DNA of 8,041 nt from Desulfuromonadales bacterium (lineage in GTDB: Bacteria; Desulfobacterota; Desulfuromonadia; Desulfuromonadales; UBA2294). The stretch lies in contig JAUVAJ010000062.1 of assembly GCA_030591795.1 (NCBI GenBank), positions 1 through 8,041 of the forward strand, in the 5' to 3' direction. This document shows positions 1 through 5,418 of the stretch, in pieces (positions within the stretch are counted from its first letter, which is position 1; the number at the start of each line of letters is the position of its first letter). The translations under genes and the position numbers were made by a program. Under the pieces are notes generated by a model. It searched no databases. It was not told the DNA's origin and worked only from the letters and a program-made list of their open reading frames with translations.

Positions 1-588
1 AAATTTGAGTATCAGCGCGGTTACAAATTTTCGACTTATGCGACATGGTGGATCCGTCAGGCGATTACCCGGGCCATTGCTGACCAGGCACGGACCATTC
101 GTATCCCGGTGCACATGATCGAAACCATCAATAAACTGATCCGGACCAGCCGGCAGCTGGTGCAGGAGATCGGTCGCGAACCGATTCCGGAAGAGATCGC
201 CGAGCGGATGGAATTGCCGCTGGAAAAGGTCCGCCGGGTTTTGAAAATTGCCAAAGAACCGATCAGCCTCGAAACACCAATCGGTGAGGAAGAGGATTCT
301 TCTTTAGGTGATTTCATTGAAGACAAAGGGGTTGTGACGCCTCTGGAAGCCGTTATCAAAGGGAATCTTGGTGACACGACTGCGCGTGTGCTGTCAACCT
401 TGACCCCGCGCGAAGAGAAGGTGTTGCGCATGCGTTTCGGTATCGGTGAAAAATCAGATCACACGCTCGAAGAAGTCGGACAGGATTTTTCTGTTACCCG
501 TGAGCGGATCCGACAGATTGAAGCGAAGGCGTTGCGCAAGTTGCGGCATCCGAGCCGGACCAAGCGGCTGAAGAGTTTCGTCGAATAG
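1..588 (+). CDS. rpoD: RNA polymerase primary sigma factor (sigma-70), C-terminal part
   Basis: This is the 3' part (195 codons plus TAG) of the housekeeping sigma factor, which directs RNA polymerase to -10/-35 promoters; the 5' part lies outside the window. The reading frame is open from base 1. The first residues carry the region 2.3/2.4 signature with [10 protein letters not shown] at about residues 13-22, used for melting and reading the -10 element. A region 3 helix bundle follows (about 37-100), then the 3.2 linker with GDFIED (about 103-108). Region 4 starts at [14 protein letters not shown] (about 134-147), and the 4.2 helix-turn-helix ([20 protein letters not shown], about 165-184) reads the -35 element. 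The HPSR and short basic tail are typical of RpoD and not of the stationary-phase or heat-shock paralogues. Nothing looks broken. The tRNA gene follows after 56 bases. Confidence 0.97.
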   Translation, partial: KFEYQRGYKFSTYATWWIRQAITRAIADQARTIRIPVHMIETINKLIRTSRQLVQEIGREPIPEEIAERMELPLEKVRRVLKIAKEPISLETPIGEEEDSSLGDFIEDKGVVTPLEAVIKGNLGDTTARVLSTLTPREEKVLRMRFGIGEKSDHTLEEVGQDFSVTRERIRQIEAKALRKLRHPSRTKRLKSFVE

Positions 589-628
589 TTTTGTAGTGAG
601 TGCGGCCGGTTCCCTGGGCAGGCTGGGC

Positions 629-634
629 TATAAT
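629..634 (+). promoter_or_regulatory. Candidate -10 box of the tRNA gene
   Basis: A perfect TATAAT lies 10 bases before the first base of the tRNA, in the short gap after rpoD, at the right distance for transcription to start near the mature 5' end. No good -35 box is visible 16-18 bases upstream (the sequence there is GC-rich, around CCGGTT). The promoter is therefore either strongly -10 dependent, or the tRNA is also made by read-through from rpoD. Confidence 0.5.
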
Positions 635-644
635 TAAATAATCA

Positions 645-720
645 GGGCCTATAGCTCAGTTGGCAGAGCCACCGGCTCATAACCGGTCGGTCCCAGGTTC
701 GAATCCTGGTGGGCCCACCA
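645..720 (+). tRNA. tRNA with CAU anticodon (elongator Met, or Ile2 read after lysidine modification)
   Basis: A complete 76-nt cloverleaf with encoded CCA. The acceptor stem is 645-651/710-716 (GGGCCTA with TGGGCCC, one G-U pair). The D stem is GCTC/GAGC (654-657/666-669), the anticodon stem ACCGG/CCGGT (671-675/683-687), and the T stem CCAGG/CCTGG with loop TTCGAAT. The seven-base loop CTCATAA puts CAT at 678-680, and the discriminator base is A717. It is not the initiator: bases 1 and 72 pair G-C, and the anticodon stem lacks the three consecutive G-C pairs of tRNA-fMet. Choosing between elongator Met and the AUA-reading Ile2 species is not secure, because C4-G69 and C5-G68 resemble E. coli tRNA-Ile2 more than its tRNA-Met. 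Confidence 0.95.
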
Positions 721-775
721 CGAAATAAGCTGATGACCATTCGAGTCTCATTAACATATGTCAGGCAATAGTCTT

Positions 776-814
776 AAAGAGTGCAACTGAACCGAACAGT
801 TGCACTCTTTTTTT
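776..814 (+). terminator. Rho-independent terminator after the tRNA
   Basis: A perfect 14-bp hairpin: AAAGAGTGCAACTG (776-789), loop AACCGAA (790-796), then CAGTTGCACTCTTT (797-810), with a run of seven T (808-814). It would end the rpoD/tRNA transcript. The T run finishes two bases before the Shine-Dalgarno sequence of the next gene. Confidence 0.93.
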
Positions 815-824
815 ATGAGGGTTC

Positions 825-1952
825 ATGGCAGCGAAAAAGATAGTAAGAGTTCAGGATGTTGTCGGTCTGCTGAACGCACTCTATCCTCCGGTTCTGGCAG
901 AGGATTGGGACAATGTCGGCTTGCAGGTAGGTGATCCGGCGGCTAAAGTTTCGCGCGTTGCGATCTCGCTTGACCCCTCACCTGTCGCTGTTGATGCGGT
1001 GATCAGCCTCGGCGCTGAAATGCTGGTCTGTCACCATCCGTTGATTTTTCGTCCTTTGCAGCAGGTGACAACCAGGGATGAGACCGGGCGTCTGGTCTGC
1101 ACGGCGTTGCGTGGTGGCCTGGCGATCATGTCGGCCCATACCAACCTTGATCGGGCGCATAACGGCTTGAATGACTGGCTGGCACAGGCACTCGGCCTGG
1201 CTGAGACGACGCCGCTTGAGACGCCGACCGGGCTGCTGTTCAAGCTGGTTGTTTTTGTCCCGATCGAGCATAAAGAGCTTGTCGCTGAAGCCATGTTTGA
1301 AGCCGGGGCGGGGCAGGTAGGCGCTTACGACCGCTGTTCCTTCAGCAGCGCTGGAACCGGAACTTTTCGGCCGTCAGCCGGAACAAAGCCGTTTGTCGGC
1401 AAGGTTGGCGAAGAGGCATCCGTCGAAGAGGTGCGACTGGAAGTGCTGGTGCCGAAGGAAGCTCTCAGTCGGGTGGTGAGCCGTCTGATCAAAGCCCATC
1501 CGTACGAAGAGGTTGCCTATGATCTGTTGCCTATTATCAACAATCGTACGGATATCGGGCTTGGTCGAATTGGTCGTTTGTCCAAGGTGACTGCTCTATC
1601 TGATGTGATCTTGCAGATCAAAGCGGCTCTGCAGATTGAGACGCTACGGGTAGCTGGAGCAGGGAGTGATAAAATTAAAAAGGTCGCGGTTTGCGGTGGT
1701 AGCGGCAGCTCATTGTTGCAGACCGCTTCACGTCAGGGCGCCGATCTGCTGGTGACCGGCGATGTCAGTTATCATGACGCGCGCAAGGCCGAAGCGCTTG
1801 GTCTGACCGTGGTCGATGCCGGACATTTTGCAACAGAGCATATAGCAGTTGAACAGTTGAGCCGAACTCTTAAAGCTGCAGCCAAAGAGAAAGGGCTCGA
1901 TTTCGAAGTTTCAGCCGTAACCGGGGAGCAGGATCCTTTTCGGACGGTATAG
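825..1952 (+). CDS. NIF3/DUF34 family dinuclear-metal protein with inserted PII-like domain (YqfO type)
   Basis: A 375-residue member of the NIF3 (DUF34, YbgI/YqfO) family, often labelled GTP cyclohydrolase I type 2 homologue although the true cellular role is unsettled. Family proteins form toroidal hexamers with a two-metal site. The expected ligands are visible: the CHHP motif (His70, His71), AHTNLD (Asp109), and GHFATE near the C-terminus (His334, Glu338). The halves of the core (about 1-130 and 246-375) are split by a segment of about 110 residues with HPYEEVAYD at 225-233. That matches the inserted PII/CutA-like domain of the long YqfO form; short forms such as YbgI are about 250 residues. 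The ATG is supported by GAGGG (817-821), four bases upstream, close but usable. The zinc-ribbon gene follows after 38 bases, probably co-transcribed. The family call is firm; the reaction is not. Confidence 0.93.
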   Translation: MAAKKIVRVQDVVGLLNALYPPVLAEDWDNVGLQVGDPAAKVSRVAISLDPSPVAVDAVISLGAEMLVCHHPLIFRPLQQVTTRDETGRLVCTALRGGLAIMSAHTNLDRAHNGLNDWLAQALGLAETTPLETPTGLLFKLVVFVPIEHKELVAEAMFEAGAGQVGAYDRCSFSSAGTGTFRPSAGTKPFVGKVGEEASVEEVRLEVLVPKEALSRVVSRLIKAHPYEEVAYDLLPIINNRTDIGLGRIGRLSKVTALSDVILQIKAALQIETLRVAGAGSDKIKKVAVCGGSGSSLLQTASRQGADLLVTGDVSYHDARKAEALGLTVVDAGHFATEHIAVEQLSRTLKAAAKEKGLDFEVSAVTGEQDPFRTV

Positions 1953-1978
1953 AAATCATAGCAAGGCCATAACCAGGC

Positions 1979-1985
1979 AGGAGGT
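1979..1985 (+). promoter_or_regulatory. Strong Shine-Dalgarno that fixes a GTG start
   Basis: A perfect AGGAGGT ends six bases before the GTG at 1991. It is the reason for choosing GTG as the start of the zinc-ribbon gene. No in-frame ATG with comparable spacing is seen. Confidence 0.85.
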
Positions 1986-1990
1986 AACAC

Positions 1991-2704
1991 GTGCAGGAAA
2001 CATTGAAAGTACTAATGGAACTCCAGAGGCTCGATCGGGAGTTAAACACAAAGCGTCGAGGACGGACAAAACTTGCTGGAGAGCAGGCAGAAATCGCTGC
2101 CGAATTGAGCCGTGTTCAGGCGATGGTTGATGAACTGCAGGCGAGCGTAGCTGAGCTCGATGCGCAGCGCCGTGATCTTTCCCAGGATCTGTTGATCGAA
2201 GAGGGGAATATCAGCAAAGCTGAGAATCGTCTACCGTCCATCAAGACACAACGTGAATACGTTGCGGTCCTGAAAGAGGTCGATACGGCAAAAAAGCTGA
2301 ACAAGGAGATTCAGGACAAAATCACCGCCCTGGACGGAGAGAAAGAGGCCCTGAACAATGATTGCCAGGAAAAGCTCGATGAGCTGGGGCAGATGAATGA
2401 TCAAGTTCAGGCGCGCCAGAAAGAGATCGCAGCTGCCCTCAAAGATTGTGACACGGTTCTGGGTGAAGGTGATGGTCGCCGGGATGGTTATCTGGATAAA
2501 ATCCCTGCGTCACTGCGCAAGCGGTATGAGATGTTGCTCGATCGCCGAGCCGGTATTGCGGTAGTTGAAGCGCGGCAGGAAACTTGCTGTGGCTGCAACA
2601 TGAACCTGCCGCCACAACTGTTCAACAACTTGTACACGACCAAAGAAATTCTGACTTGCCCGCATTGCAACCGGATGCTGTATCTTGCTCAGGCCGATTC
2701 TTGA
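1991..2704 (+). CDS. Coiled-coil C4 zinc-ribbon protein (DUF164 / PF02591, CT398-HP0958 family)
   Basis: A 237-residue protein with two parts. Residues 1 to about 160 are charged and heptad-like, rich in Glu, Lys, Gln and Leu, consistent with a long antiparallel coiled coil that contains the conserved LPSIKTQREYVAVLKE stretch (81-96). Residues 199-226 form a C4 zinc ribbon with CxxC pairs at Cys199/Cys202 and Cys223/Cys226. This layout matches the PF02591 family, whose studied members (Helicobacter HP0958, Chlamydia CT398) bind sigma-54 and flagellar or secretion components. Whether that applies here is unknown, since this subgroup in Geobacter-like bacteria is uncharacterised. It starts with GTG behind an excellent ribosome site and sits 38 bases after the NIF3-family gene. 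RNase P RNA follows about 90 bases downstream. No signal peptide or membrane segment is present, so it should be cytoplasmic. Confidence 0.9.
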   Translation: MQETLKVLMELQRLDRELNTKRRGRTKLAGEQAEIAAELSRVQAMVDELQASVAELDAQRRDLSQDLLIEEGNISKAENRLPSIKTQREYVAVLKEVDTAKKLNKEIQDKITALDGEKEALNNDCQEKLDELGQMNDQVQARQKEIAAALKDCDTVLGEGDGRRDGYLDKIPASLRKRYEMLLDRRAGIAVVEARQETCCGCNMNLPPQLFNNLYTTKEILTCPHCNRMLYLAQADS

Positions 2705-2743
2705 TTTTGTAACCTGACGCAGTAATGGTTAAAGTCCGAACTC

Positions 2744-2774
2744 TTGTATGATGCACTCGCAAAAAGAATAATAT
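2744..2774 (+). promoter_or_regulatory. Possible rnpB promoter region
   Basis: The 88-base gap before rnpB contains two -10-like hexamers, TATGAT (2747-2752) and TAATAT (2769-2774). TTGTAT (2744-2749) lies 19 bases before the second. Neither pair is close to consensus, so which one is used, if either, cannot be decided by eye. An independent promoter for rnpB is expected but not proven. Confidence 0.3.
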
Positions 2775-2792
2775 GGCGACGCCATTTTGTTT

Positions 2793-3184
2793 GGCTGAAG
2801 AAGGCCGGATGGTCGCCGGTTTGTCGCAAGGCAGACGGGAGGAAAGTCCGGGCTCCACAGGGTAGGATGGTCCTTAACGGGGACCGGGGGTGACCCCAGG
2901 GAAAGTGCCACAGAGAGTAGACCGCTCCTCCTTCGCCTTGGCGAAGGAGGAGTAAGGGTGAAAGGGTGAGGTAAGAGCTCACCAGGTCCGGCGGTGACGT
3001 CGGGTGCTCGGTAAACCCCATCCGGAGCAAGACCGAATAGAGGAGTGTTTGAGGACGGCCCGTCCGAAGCTCCCGGGTTGGTTGCTTGAGACCGTCGGCA
3101 ACGACGGTCCTAGATGAATGGCCATCACCTGTTTCCGGGTAACCGGGGATGGGAACAGAACCCGGCTTATGGCCTTCTTCAGCC
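2793..3184 (+). ncRNA. rnpB: RNase P RNA, bacterial type A
   Basis: The catalytic RNA of ribonuclease P, which removes 5' leaders from pre-tRNAs such as the one encoded at 645-720. The universally conserved 5' core GAGGAAAGTCCGGGCTC lies at about 2839-2855, and its partner ACAGAACCCGGCTTA lies at 3155-3169; together they build P4. The CCCCATCCGGAGCAAGACC block (about 3016-3034) is also typical. The ends are set by a perfect 14-bp P1 helix, GGCTGAAGAAGGCC (2793-2806) with GGCCTTCTTCAGCC (3171-3184), followed directly by GTTTTTCTT, which probably marks the 3' end of transcription. A very stable hairpin at 2925-2952 fits the variable P12 arm. The length of about 390 nt is normal for type A. Exact mature ends may differ by a few bases. 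Confidence 0.95.
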
Positions 3185-3200
3185 GTTTTTCTTGGCGTTA

Positions 3201-3306
3201 CAAATATTCCGCCCTCCGGCGTTGAAGTGCTTTTTCAGGACCTCGACATACAGGTGTATGCCTTCGCCCCAGAAAAAACACTCCGCCTTGGGGGGCGAAA
3301 TATTTG
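3201..3306. repeat. 106-nt imperfect inverted repeat between rnpB and the YkgJ-like gene
   Basis: Outer arms are CAAATATT (3201-3208) and AATATTTG (3299-3306), a perfect 8-bp match. The pairing continues inward: CGCCC (3210-3214) with GGGCG (about 3293-3297), GGCG (3218-3221) with CGCC, then GTG-C-TTTTTC (3227-3236) against the GAAAAAACAC tract (3272-3281). It closes on CATAC-AGGT-GTATG (3247-3260). A few mismatches and two short indels interrupt it. The whole could fold as one long cruciform or RNA hairpin. It may be a degenerate small palindromic element (REP/MITE-like) or a structured leader of the next gene; I recognise no named family. Confidence 0.7.
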
Positions 3307-3316
3307 CTTAGCCTGT

Positions 3317-3321
3317 AAAGG
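3317..3321 (+). promoter_or_regulatory. Ribosome site supporting the GTG 3329 start
   Basis: AAAGG lies seven bases before the GTG at 3329, just downstream of the inverted repeat. It is a moderate match to the anti-Shine-Dalgarno sequence and the best initiation signal available in this frame. The earlier ATG at 3149 lies inside the conserved RNase P core and has no plausible ribosome site. Confidence 0.5.
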
Positions 3322-3328
3322 TCGTATT

Positions 3329-3886
3329 GTGGAGACACTTCCTGATTCCCGCCAAATCCTCTGGCAAGACATAATCCAAAAAGTTCAAGTAGAATGGCAA
3401 GCTTCAGGCGAGAAAGATCGTGCTTGGATAACCGTAAAGATTGAGCGTCTCACTGACCTTCAACAGCAAATACATTGTCTGGTTTCTGTCGCCGATGGCG
3501 AGGACGTATGTCGTGACTGTGCCGGTGCCTGTTGTGAGCATGGCCTCTATCACCCAACCCTGGTTACGGTTCTTGCTCACTTCGTATTGAATCGACCTCT
3601 GCCAATCCCTGACTTTCAACAGAGCTGTCCCTACCTTGGCGTAGCCGGTTGTAATTTTTTACCTGACGTTCGTCCCTATAATTGTCTGACTTTTATTTGT
3701 GAACTGATTGAAGATCGACTCTCAGCAGAGCAACGGCAAGCGCTGTTGACTCTGGAATTAGAGCTGCGCGGAATTTACGAAGAGTTTGATCGTCGTTATG
3801 CTGGGTCAAGTCTGCGAGGTTTGATGAACCGGGGATTAGACAAAAAGCATCAGCATTTGCTTGAGCGCCAAGATGCGTTAGTTTAA
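3329..3886 (+). CDS. YkgJ-like cysteine-cluster protein (putative zinc/iron-chelating domain)
   Basis: The frame is open from 3149, but that start lies inside rnpB, so I place the start at GTG 3329, giving 185 residues. Numbered from there, the protein holds two cysteine groups. CRDCAGACC gives Cys61, Cys64, Cys68 and Cys69; SCPYLGVAGC...YNCLTFIC gives Cys100, Cys108, Cys119 and Cys124. A CxxCxxxCC cluster followed by spaced cysteines is the signature of the YkgJ / UPF0153 family (PF03692), annotated as a zinc- or iron-chelating domain of unknown role. The last 60 residues are helical and charged, without cysteine. No signal peptide is seen. Codon choice looks more AT-rich than in the flanking genes, a weak hint of different history. 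GTG 3254, inside the inverted repeat, is an alternative start. The next gene begins 57 bases later. Confidence 0.8.
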   Translation: METLPDSRQILWQDIIQKVQVEWQASGEKDRAWITVKIERLTDLQQQIHCLVSVADGEDVCRDCAGACCEHGLYHPTLVTVLAHFVLNRPLPIPDFQQSCPYLGVAGCNFLPDVRPYNCLTFICELIEDRLSAEQRQALLTLELELRGIYEEFDRRYAGSSLRGLMNRGLDKKHQHLLERQDALV

Positions 3887-3894
3887 GGTTTACA

Positions 3895-3906
3895 TGGTAC
3901 TATACT
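3895..3906 (+). promoter_or_regulatory. Possible extended -10 promoter of the LOG-family gene
   Basis: The string TGGTACTATACT offers either an extended -10 (TGnTACTAT, 3895-3903) or a plain TATACT (3901-3906), about 40 bases before the ATG at 3944. No clear -35 is present. It sits in the only gap between the YkgJ-like gene and the LOG-family gene, so the latter may be transcribed separately, but read-through is equally possible. Confidence 0.3.
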
Positions 3907-3943
3907 GAAGGCCGCACATTGACCTTCTCACAGGAGCTACCAG

Positions 3944-4972
3944 ATGGAGATAAATTTCAAGAAAAACAGTCCTGAAGTCGAGGAGCGTATTGCTGAGCTG
4001 ATGAGCTTGGTCGGGGTGCATCACCCGCGCATCATTCGTGAGATGATCCTTTCGGCTTTGAAAGCTGGCCACGATATCGATTATCTGGCGGATTTGAAGC
4101 TGATTCGTACGACAATGAAGGAGATGCGCTTTACCAGTAAAGTGTTCGGTCCCTATCGGGGGCGGCGTAAAGTGACTATCTTCGGCTCAGCTCGCAATGA
4201 GCCTGATGATGCGATCTATCAGAAGTGTGTCCGCTTTGCACGCATGTTGGCTGATCGTGGCTATATGTCAATTACCGGCGGCGGTGGCGGGATTATGCAG
4301 GCCGGCAATGAGGGTGCCGGTTCAGAAAATTCGTTTGCAGTCAATATCCAGCTACCGTTTGAGCAGGATACTAACCCGGTCATGTCGGACAGTGATCGGG
4401 TGATCATGTATCAGTATTTTTTTAATCGTAAGGTCGCCTTTCTGAAAGAGGCGGACGCCATTGCGCTGTTTCCGGGTGGATTTGGTACTCTGGATGAGTT
4501 TATGGAAGCACTCACCCTGATTCAGACCGGCAAAACCCCGCCGATCCCTCTGGTTTTGATCGATAGCGATGCGGGTGACTACTGGGAGAAGTGGTTTTCT
4601 TTTCTCAAGGAAACCTTGTTGGTCAAAGGGTTGATCTCCGGCGAGGACTTCAGTCTTTTCACCATCACCCGTGATCCCGAAGAGGCGGTACAGGTAATCG
4701 ATGATTTTTACCGGGTCTATCATTCAGGCCGTTACGTTGGCGAGACGCTGGTGCTCCGGTTAAATAAACCGCTCGATTCAGAGCACCTGCAGATTTTGAC
4801 AAGTGAATTCAGCGCAATACTGGCTCCCGGAAGCCGCTTCAGGGTGACCGGGCCGCTACCGAAAGAAGCAGACCAGCCGGATCTGGCTGGTCTGCCGCGC
4901 ATTGCGTTTGAATTTAATCGGCGAAATTTCGGGCTGCTTATGGCCTTTATTCACCGACTTAACTCATTTTGA
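3944..4972 (+). CDS. LOG-family protein (TIGR00730-type nucleotide phosphoribohydrolase fold)
   Basis: A 342-residue Rossmann-fold protein of the LOG/YgdH family, once mislabelled lysine decarboxylase. Family members cleave the N-glycosidic bond of nucleoside monophosphates, and in plants and some bacteria this releases cytokinin bases. The core spans about 74-262: a beta strand ending in FGSAR (80-84), the glycine loop TGGGGGIMQA (111-120), FNRK (160-163), and the hallmark PGGFGTLDE (177-185) carrying the catalytic glutamate region. It is longer than the roughly 190-residue classic LOG proteins. It has about 70 extra N-terminal residues (helical) and about 75 C-terminal residues (GETLVLRLNK onward) of unrecognised type. 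AGGAG (3932-3936) sits seven bases before the ATG. It is likely cytoplasmic. Hydrolase activity is a family inference; the substrate is unknown. Confidence 0.9.
   Translation: MEINFKKNSPEVEERIAELMSLVGVHHPRIIREMILSALKAGHDIDYLADLKLIRTTMKEMRFTSKVFGPYRGRRKVTIFGSARNEPDDAIYQKCVRFARMLADRGYMSITGGGGGIMQAGNEGAGSENSFAVNIQLPFEQDTNPVMSDSDRVIMYQYFFNRKVAFLKEADAIALFPGGFGTLDEFMEALTLIQTGKTPPIPLVLIDSDAGDYWEKWFSFLKETLLVKGLISGEDFSLFTITRDPEEAVQVIDDFYRVYHSGRYVGETLVLRLNKPLDSEHLQILTSEFSAILAPGSRFRVTGPLPKEADQPDLAGLPRIAFEFNRRNFGLLMAFIHRLNSF
4868..4895 (+). repeat. Perfect 11-bp inverted repeat inside the LOG-family gene
   Basis: GCAGACCAGCC (4868-4878) and GGCTGGTCTGC (4885-4895) are exact reverse complements around the hexanucleotide GGATCT. 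They lie about 80 bases before the stop codon and encode part of the C-terminal extension. No T run follows, so this is not a standard terminator. Confidence 0.7.
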
Positions 4973-4983
4973 GAAGCTAAGCC

Positions 4984-5048
4984 TGTCATCTCGAACAACG
5001 AGAGAGATCTTTTTTAGTAACAGATTTCTCTCTGCGATCGAAATGACA
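4984..5048. repeat. 65-nt palindromic interspersed-type repeat
   Basis: A left arm beginning TGTCATCTCGA (4984-5010) and a right arm ending TCGAAATGACA (5022-5048) match as 27-nt inverted repeats at about 21 of 27 positions. The loop TTTTTAGTAAC (5011-5021) is AT-rich. The TGTCAT-TCGA...GAGA-ATCT pattern is one I know from small palindromic repeats scattered between genes in many bacterial genomes, a non-autonomous REP/MITE-like element with no coding capacity. It lies between the convergent LOG-family and cytochrome genes, where it could also hinder read-through from both sides. Confidence 0.75.
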
Positions 5049-5093
5049 AGAGCTATCAAGATTTTTCGTTTTCTGCATAAGACGATATAAAAA

Positions 5094-5366
5094 CTATTGC
5101 ACTGTCTCCTGCAGTTTGTGGCAGAACAGACAACGGAATTTGGGCGGGTGATCCTTCGGAAAGGGAACATCCTGTTCATTGTGGCACTCTTCACAATGCT
5201 TTTCGGCCGCTTTTTTGCCATCTTTTTTGACGATTTCATAGTACGGCAGATGGGTCTCATCTGCTGGAATGCGATGGGTGGTCTCTTGTGGCGCGACCGC
5301 TAGAAAGGCGACGATGCCAACGCCGATGGCCAATAGCAGTAAATCTCTTTTACGTTCTTTTTTCAT
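5094..5366 (-). CDS. Small membrane-anchored diheme c-type cytochrome
   Basis: A 90-residue protein on the minus strand. It starts with a basic MKKERKR and a hydrophobic segment (about 9-25), which should export it and either anchor it in the inner membrane or be cleaved. The exported part has two covalent haem sites, CEECH (Cys58, Cys61, His62) and CLFCH (Cys79, Cys82, His83). Further histidines (His31, His39, His57, His73) could be distal iron ligands. It is therefore a periplasm-facing electron carrier. The short spacing, with DHPPKFRCLFCH before the second haem, loosely recalls NapB-like diheme proteins, but I would not name it so. The ATG is preceded by AGGA (complement of 5372-5375), five bases away. 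It follows the membrane-protein gene by 52 bases and probably shares its transcript. Electron partner unknown. Confidence 0.88.
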   Translation of the reverse strand: MKKERKRDLLLLAIGVGIVAFLAVAPQETTHRIPADETHLPYYEIVKKDGKKAAEKHCEECHNEQDVPFPKDHPPKFRCLFCHKLQETVQ

Positions 5367-5418
5367 TACAATCCTGTCTTGTCAATTCTGCTGTGTTGAT
5401 CAGCTACGGCAGAAGATG

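Noticed and set aside
645..814. tRNA 3' end as an integration (att) site for a mobile island
   Set aside because: No integrase gene and no repeated copy of the tRNA 3' end are visible; the genes downstream are housekeeping.
2689..3030. Minus-strand frames across rnpB
   Set aside because: They run through highly conserved RNase P RNA, and no start signal is seen.
3114..3311. Small open frame of 65 codons over the rnpB 3' end
   Set aside because: It overlaps structural RNA and the palindrome, has no ribosome site and no protein-like features.
3149..3328. Upstream start (ATG 3149) for the YkgJ-like gene
   Set aside because: The ATG lies in the conserved 3' core of RNase P RNA, has no ribosome site, and the first 60 residues would be made from rnpB and the inverted repeat.
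4352..4723. 123-codon open frame antisense to the LOG-family gene
   Set aside because: The plus-strand frame has unmistakable LOG motifs; the antisense translation shows no domain and is a by-product of codon usage.
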